The notes beneath the pieces are model-generated. The model saw nothing but the letters and a program-made list of their open reading frames with translations. It had not been told where the DNA came from and did not search any database. A stretch of 18,695 nucleotides of DNA, taken from an uncultured Bacteroidota bacterium (lineage in GTDB: Bacteria; Bacteroidota; Bacteroidia; Bacteroidales; UBA12481). Positions 15,902 to 18,695 of the stretch are shown in pieces (within the stretch, counting starts at the first letter, position 1; each line of letters starts with the position of its first letter). The stretch covers positions 1 through 18,695 of the forward strand of contig CAILAQ010000473.1 of NCBI GenBank assembly GCA_903832165.1. The letters run 5' to 3'. The position numbers and the translations under genes are program-made.

Positions 15902-15941
15902 GATTATATTCGTTGCGAATAATTTCGCAACGAATATAATC
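15902..15941. promoter_or_regulatory. Perfect inverted repeat (18-base arms) upstream of the ATPase gene, candidate operator
   Basis: gattatattcgttgcgaa (15902-15919) and ttcgcaacgaatataatc (15924-15941) are exact reverse complements separated by taat. The repeat starts 3 bases before the ATPase ATG and lies in the 86-base space between that gene and the divergent methyltransferase remnant. It could bind a dimeric regulator, possibly the ATPase's own winged helix, or form an mRNA hairpin blocking translation. It lacks a T-tract and faces a start codon, so it is not a terminator for the ATPase. Confidence 0.8.
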
Positions 15942-15984
15942 AAAATATGAACGACTGACATCCAATTAGTATCTTTAAGGCAGC

Positions 15985-16320
15985 ATGAAATTGAAATACC
16001 AGATTGACCTTCCTCTTGATTCACCCGAGCGTACCGTTCACCATGGCGAATTAATCAGATCGAAAAAATTCCTCAGCGAATTGTATCATCAGTGGAATGC
16101 TGAATATGTTTCAGAGATAACTTTTGCTCCTGAGGGTTTCCTGGTGGAACTTGGTTCAGGGGGTGGTGCCCTGAAGGAAATGGAAGAGAGAATAATTACC
16201 TCTGATTTTGCTTATGGATTTGTGAATTTCTGGGACAGGATTCTGCCCAGGATCTCCAAAGAATTGTCGATGTTTATGCTGGTGAAGATTACGCGATGCG
16301 CTTCATCACATAATCCCTGA
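15985..16320 (+). pseudogene. Truncated SAM-dependent methyltransferase
   Basis: An open frame of 111 codons. Residues 1-74 resemble the N-terminus of class I methyltransferases of the Methyltransf_11 type: an IDLPLDSPERTVHHGELIR-like opening, KKFLSELYHQW, then motif I VELGSGGGALKEM (54-66) and IITSD (70-74). Full-length members continue for more than 100 further residues with acidic, motif II and post-motif regions, and none of these is present. After about 16206 the frame reads unrelated sequence and stops. A second frame in the same strand, open from about 16209 to a TAA near 16314, may be a piece of another gene. The simplest reading is a deletion that left only the SAM-binding start, so the product is unlikely to be active. 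Recognition is from memory of the family pattern. Confidence 0.6.
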
Positions 16321-16405
16321 TCTTATCATAAAGCTCAGATAACTCAACTGCTTTCATTGAAAGCTGATTTAATCCTTCAATTAATTCTCCTCTCCTAACA
16401 TAATC
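16289..16405 (-). other. Possible remnant of a small gene downstream of the nucleotidyltransferase
   Basis: A minus-strand open frame of 38 codons ending at TAA 16291-16289, with the only ATG at 16357 (22 residues). The peptide is helical and charged (LNQLSMKAVELSELYDKIRD, then YVMKRIA). MNT nucleotidyltransferases are normally followed by a HEPN-domain partner of about 100-170 residues; this fragment lies where such a partner would be and could be its C-terminal residue after deletion. The similarity is too weak to assert, and the frame overlaps the methyltransferase remnant on the other strand. Confidence 0.2.
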
Positions 16406-16697
16406 TTATCCGGTTTTTAAGGATTGAATTTCTAAAAGAAGGACGATTCACCAGATTGTCTGGAAACACCAGATCGATCTTCTGATCTCCCATGGAAATC
16501 TTTAGCTTGGTTAAGAAGTTGACCTTGTTTTCAAAGGTGGTTGCTTGATTATCATCTGTTTCAATGAAAAGATCTATATCCCCGCCTCTGTTTTCATCAG
16601 AAGTCCGTGATCCGAACAAATATATCCGTACCTCCTGGCCAAAGACTCTCTGGCCAATGGTTCTGATTTGTTCAATTTGTCCCTCTGTAAGTCGCAT
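16395..16697 (-). CDS. MNT-type minimal nucleotidyltransferase (antitoxin-like)
   Basis: A 100-residue protein from ATG 16697-16695. The ATG at 16739 was rejected because it adds 14 residues beginning inside a heptamer repeat, while the family starts at MRLTEGQIEQI. The nucleotidyltransferase signature is clear: LFGSR (27-31), G29-S30 of the GS motif, D40 and D42 of GGDIDLFI, and a third carboxylate in KIDLVFP. Such minimal nucleotidyltransferases usually pair with HEPN proteins in the MNT/HEPN toxin-antitoxin systems, where the MNT partner can AMPylate and neutralise the HEPN RNase. Here no intact HEPN gene follows; only gene debris does. The upstream beta-propeller gene is on the same strand, separated by a GTGACNN array. 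The C-terminus (RNSILKNRIRL) looks natural, so the protein itself seems complete. Confidence 0.82.
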   Translation of the reverse strand: MRLTEGQIEQIRTIGQRVFGQEVRIYLFGSRTSDENRGGDIDLFIETDDNQATTFENKVNFLTKLKISMGDQKIDLVFPDNLVNRPSFRNSILKNRIRLC

Positions 16698-16732
16698 ACA
16701 TTTGATATTGAACCCAAAGATACCGATTTTTC

Positions 16733-16760
16733 GCGTCACCTGTCACCTGTCACCCGTCAC
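16733..16760. repeat. GTGACNN heptamer array 4 (4 units)
   Basis: Units gcgtcac, ctgtcac, ctgtcac and ccgtcac on the plus strand. The minus-strand TGA at 16759-16757 in the outermost unit is the stop codon of the beta-propeller gene, again with GTGAC on the coding strand. Confidence 0.9.
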
Positions 16761-17818
16761 TTCATCGTCATCACAATAATCATAGGATTGGCATATTCTG
16801 TGCGGGCTTTGATCTTCTTGAAAATTTCATCGCGCCTGGCAGGAAGCAACACATTCATCGCTTTAATACAGTTCAGCTGATTGTCAATATTTTCCTCCAG
16901 GTTATACCAATTATACATGATGTTTTCGAAGTAGTTTACTTCCATCAATGGAATGAAATGCAATCCAACCAGGTCATTCTTAAATAGCTGCAGTTTCCGG
17001 TCTTCAAATCCCGGACAATCAAATGCATATTCCAGGGAAAAAGTCTTGCCGGTTTTTTTGTTATACACCATTGAGACAAACTCCGGTTTCGATCCAAATC
17101 CGAAGATAGCCAGGTAATCAGGCAGGTCTCTTACCATGGTCAGATAATAGGGCGGCTGCTCCATCTCATCCGGATTTTTGAGATTCTCTTCCACCGATTT
17201 TTTGCCTCCGAGATTGATCTGATATTTATGCAGAACCTTACCATCCGGATATAAATAGTCCACGGAACCGAGATACGTTTTCCAAAGCATCACTCCCTCT
17301 TTTGTGGCCGCCAATTGTTCAGCAAGCATTCCGCTGCCTGAAATTTTCTCCTCTTTTTTGCTTTTCATCAGGCTGTCAGTTATGGCCAGATTTGTATCCA
17401 AAACCAATACATGACAGGAAGAATTGGCTGATTTACCCTTGCCCATTGGGGTTAAAGCAAGATGGGTTTTATCGATAAATGCATACTCGTTCGGGCCTTT
17501 CCCAACCTGACCGATACGCCGGATAAACTTCCCTTTCCGGTCGAAGAGCATGACTCCCACCGGCTTTCGGGAAACAACCAGAATATATTTGCTGGCAATA
17601 TAGCACTCACTTTGTTCGTCGTTTATCAGACAATCTTTGGTGGTTTCCAGTTGAATGAACTCGATATCTTTCGCGATCTCGCTGAGCTTTACCTCCCCTT
17701 TATTCCTTATTGATCCGGGAATATCGATGGTTATTACCGGGGAATTCTGGCCGGATAAATAGGAGGTTACGGGAGTGAGGAGAGTGAGGGAGAGAAGTAG
17801 CAAGAGGGTTGGTTTCAT
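16757..17818 (-). CDS. 6-bladed beta-propeller secreted protein
   Basis: A 353-residue protein with a hydrophobic signal region at about 1-23, probably type I. The segment VKLSEIAKDIEFIQLETTKD followed by a CLIND, ILVVSRKPVGVMLFDRKGKF and IRRIGQVGKGPNEY is the hallmark of the 6-bladed beta-propeller family (PF17170) that is very common in Bacteroidota. No enzymatic residues are known for the family; roles in ligand binding or protein interaction at the cell envelope are assumed. It has a perfect TAnnTTTG box upstream and is followed on the same strand by the nucleotidyltransferase, with a heptamer array between. The last residues (TMK) and TGA stop overlap that array. The family call is good; the function is unknown. 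Confidence 0.85.
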   Translation of the reverse strand: MKPTLLLLLSLTLLTPVTSYLSGQNSPVITIDIPGSIRNKGEVKLSEIAKDIEFIQLETTKDCLINDEQSECYIASKYILVVSRKPVGVMLFDRKGKFIRRIGQVGKGPNEYAFIDKTHLALTPMGKGKSANSSCHVLVLDTNLAITDSLMKSKKEEKISGSGMLAEQLAATKEGVMLWKTYLGSVDYLYPDGKVLHKYQINLGGKKSVEENLKNPDEMEQPPYYLTMVRDLPDYLAIFGFGSKPEFVSMVYNKKTGKTFSLEYAFDCPGFEDRKLQLFKNDLVGLHFIPLMEVNYFENIMYNWYNLEENIDNQLNCIKAMNVLLPARRDEIFKKIKARTEYANPMIIVMTMK

Positions 17819-17839
17819 GGGATCATCGTGCAGTTAATG

Positions 17840-17847
17840 CAAAGATA
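17840..17847 (-). promoter_or_regulatory. -7 promoter box of the beta-propeller gene
   Basis: On the minus strand 17847-17840 reads TATCTTTG, a perfect match to the Bacteroidota TAnnTTTG box, 21 bases upstream of the ATG at 17818. No convincing TTG was found at the expected -33 distance, so strength is uncertain. Confidence 0.5.
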
Positions 17848-17888
17848 GCGAAAGTTGGGAATTGGCTTCCTTATCATTCCCGGTTCTG

Positions 17889-17970
17889 ATTCACCTCACC
17901 CCCAACCCGGTCGGTGATCCACCTCACCCCTGGGCCTGTGATCCACCTCACCCCCAACCCCTCTCCCGCG
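17889..17970. repeat. Degenerate direct repeats (GATCCACCTCACCCC units) left of the DUF559 element
   Basis: Three related units begin at about 17887 (gattcacctcacccccaacc), 17916 (gatccacctcacccctgggc) and 17940 (gatccacctcacccccaacc). The middle unit (cccctgggcctgtgatcc) resembles the reverse complement of the 39-base repeat on the far side (cccctggctgttgatcc), so the left and right flanks of the element are related beyond the 73-base inverted repeats. Confidence 0.7.
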
Positions 17971-18012
17971 CTCACTGCGCTAACGCTCCGTTCACGGGAG
18001 AGGGGAGGGTGC
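17940..18012. repeat. Left 73-base palindromic inverted repeat
   Basis: Reads gatccacctcaccccc, then a hairpin core with arms cccctctcccg and cgggagagggg. It aligns without gaps to the reverse complement of 18538-18610 with six mismatches by eye (67 of 73 identical). The core between the arms has the further repeat gcgctcactgcgc. Confidence 0.92.
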
Positions 18013-18043
18013 AATGAATCAACTTATTGTCATATCTTCAATT

Positions 18044-18493
18044 TCAAACAGGCTGGTAATTACCGATCTCCTTCTGGTTCAAGGGAGAATGATTGTCCGA
18101 TGGTAAATTCTGCAGCGTTTGCAAAATGACCACCAAAACAGTTTCAAGTTCGAGAATTACCTGGTCATTGGTGAATCTCACGACGGTAAAACCATGCCCT
18201 TCGAGTTCTTCATCTCGCTGCCTATCTAATCCTTTAACGATAGGTTCATTGTGGTAGGGCCCATCTACCTCAATGCAAAGCCTTTTCTCAGTGCAATAGA
18301 AATCCAAAATTATTTCGTTCAATATATGCTGCCTTCGGATCTTGAATCCACCTAACTTTCTGTTTCTGACCCGATCCCAAAGTATTTTCTCAGCTTTGGT
18401 CTGTGTTCGTCTAAGCTCCCGCGCTTTAATTATGCGCCTTGGACCATCATAATATATGTATACCATTTTAAGATTTTCTATGTATAGATGCAA
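18044..18493 (-). CDS. DUF559 (Vsr-like) endonuclease-domain protein
   Basis: A 149-residue protein from ATG 18493; an in-frame ATG at 18466 (MVYIYYDG) is an equally plausible start. The core matches DUF559: KARELRRTQTKAEKILWDRV, LGGFKIRRQH, then ILDFYCTEKRLCIEVDGPYH with D64 and E75-x-D77, and the closing GFTVVRFTNDQV. DUF559 belongs to the PD-(D/E)XK/Vsr-like nuclease group, which suggests DNA binding or nicking, although few members have been tested. The length is normal and no frame break is seen. It is the only gene between two inverted copies of a 73-base palindromic repeat, 31 bases from one and 44 from the other, suggesting gene and repeats belong together. No clear promoter was seen. 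Confidence 0.85.
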   Translation of the reverse strand: MHLYIENLKMVYIYYDGPRRIIKARELRRTQTKAEKILWDRVRNRKLGGFKIRRQHILNEIILDFYCTEKRLCIEVDGPYHNEPIVKGLDRQRDEELEGHGFTVVRFTNDQVILELETVLVVILQTLQNLPSDNHSPLNQKEIGNYQPV

Positions 18494-18537
18494 TTACTGA
18501 AGCTGAATGGAAATTCTTCATTAAATTTTTGCTCAAA

Positions 18538-18610
18538 GCACACTCCCCTCTCCCGTGAACGGAGCGCTAGCGCAGTGAGCGCGGGAGAGGGGCGGGGGGT
18601 GAGCCGGATC
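18538..18610. repeat. Right 73-base palindromic inverted repeat
   Basis: Inverse copy of 17940-18012 with the same 11-base hairpin arms (cccctctcccg and cgggagagggg) and the core gcgcagtgagcgc. It lies 44 bases upstream of the DUF559 start codon. Confidence 0.92.
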
Positions 18611-18695
18611 AACAGCCAGGGGAGCAATATCCCGTCAGTAAGCCGGATCAACAGCCAGGGGAGCAATATCCCGTCAGTAAGCCGGATCAACAGCC
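18602..18695. repeat. 39-base direct tandem repeat (2.4 copies, continues past the window)
   Basis: Units begin at 18602, 18641 and 18680 with agccggatcaacagccaggg followed by gagcaatatcccgtcagta. The two complete copies are identical and the third is cut by the window edge. Copies adjoin with no spacer, so this is not a CRISPR array. The first copy overlaps the outer end of the right inverted repeat. Confidence 0.93.

Larger units (their letters stand above)
17940..18610. mobile_element. Putative compact element: DUF559 endonuclease gene between inverted palindromic repeats
   Basis: A 671-base unit composed of a 73-base repeat, 31 bases, one minus-strand DUF559 gene, 44 bases and the inverted 73-base repeat. 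The single-gene, inverted-end layout resembles a minimal mobile or REP-like unit in which the gene product might act on the repeats, as RAYT transposases do on REP sequences. No target-site duplication could be identified because the repeats are embedded in further related repeats. Mobility is inference. Confidence 0.45.

Noticed and set aside
15941..15965. Promoter for the ATPase (TATTTTG box with upstream TTG on the minus strand)
   Set aside because: The spacing between the boxes is only 15 bases, short for the Bacteroidota pattern, so it was not listed as a feature.
15899..16024. Longer N-terminus of the ATPase (ATG at 16024)
   Set aside because: It would translate through the perfect palindrome and overlap the divergent methyltransferase remnant; the family begins at the ATG at 15898.
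16698..16739. Longer N-terminus of the nucleotidyltransferase (ATG at 16739)
   Set aside because: It begins inside a heptamer repeat and adds residues not seen before the family's usual MRLTE-type start.
17914..18129. Plus-strand open frame of 71 codons
   Set aside because: Its N-terminal half translates the palindromic and direct repeats (LTPNPSPALTAL-type peptide), and the rest lies antisense to the DUF559 gene.
18478..18690. Minus-strand open frame of 70 codons containing a 13-residue repeat
   Set aside because: It is a translation of the 39-base tandem repeat and the right inverted repeat, without signal, domain or start context.
18602..18695. 39-base direct repeats as a CRISPR array
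   Set aside because: The units are directly adjacent with no spacers, and no cas gene is present.

Overview
The window looks like a chromosomal segment of an environmental Bacteroidota (Bacteroidales-like) genome. The evidence is a set of families typical of that phylum: two DUF4249 lipoproteins, two PKD plus FISUMP lipoproteins, a TonB-dependent receptor with an N-terminal carboxypeptidase-regulatory-like domain, a 6-bladed beta-propeller protein, GH92 and GH78 enzymes, many lipoboxes, weak Shine-Dalgarno signals, and TAnnTTTG-type promoter elements. No rRNA, tRNA or CRISPR array was seen.

Layout. 1-1000: the 5' part of a Tat-exported 4Fe-4S subunit and a small heavy-metal-binding lipoprotein, both on the minus strand. 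1036-4340: a ROK sugar kinase and a GH92 alpha-mannosidase (plus). 4375-12300: two homologous surface modules in opposite orientation around a secreted acetylxylan-esterase-like hydrolase. One is PKD-FISUMP + DUF4249 (minus); the other is PKD-FISUMP + DUF4249 + TonB receptor (plus). 12379-14793: a GH78 alpha-L-rhamnosidase (minus). 14798-15941: a winged-helix AAA ATPase with a perfect 18-bp-arm inverted repeat just upstream of its start. 15985-16394: gene debris (truncated methyltransferase and a possible small remnant). 16395-17818: an MNT-type nucleotidyltransferase and a 6-bladed beta-propeller protein. 17889-18695: a DUF559 endonuclease gene between 73-bp inverted palindromic repeats, followed by a 39-bp tandem repeat.

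How the genes may work together. GH92, GH78, the esterase, the ROK kinase and the TonB receptor suggest glycan capture and use: outer-membrane binding and import, removal of mannose, rhamnose and acyl groups, and cytoplasmic phosphorylation. There is no SusD and no sensor or sigma factor, so this is not a canonical polysaccharide utilisation locus. The FISUMP and DUF4249 lipoproteins probably act as surface partners of the receptor.

Most unusual structure. (1) Short tandem arrays (period 7 or 8) lie at the 3' ends of most genes here and contain or touch their stop codons. Because the periods are not multiples of three and the GTGACNN and TAATGTGC units contain stops, these arrays close all reading frames. 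(2) The DUF559 gene framed by inverted palindromic repeats looks like a compact, possibly mobile unit. (3) The ATPase gene carries a large palindrome that could be its operator or an element boundary. These points rest on reading the sequence alone; no database search was run.
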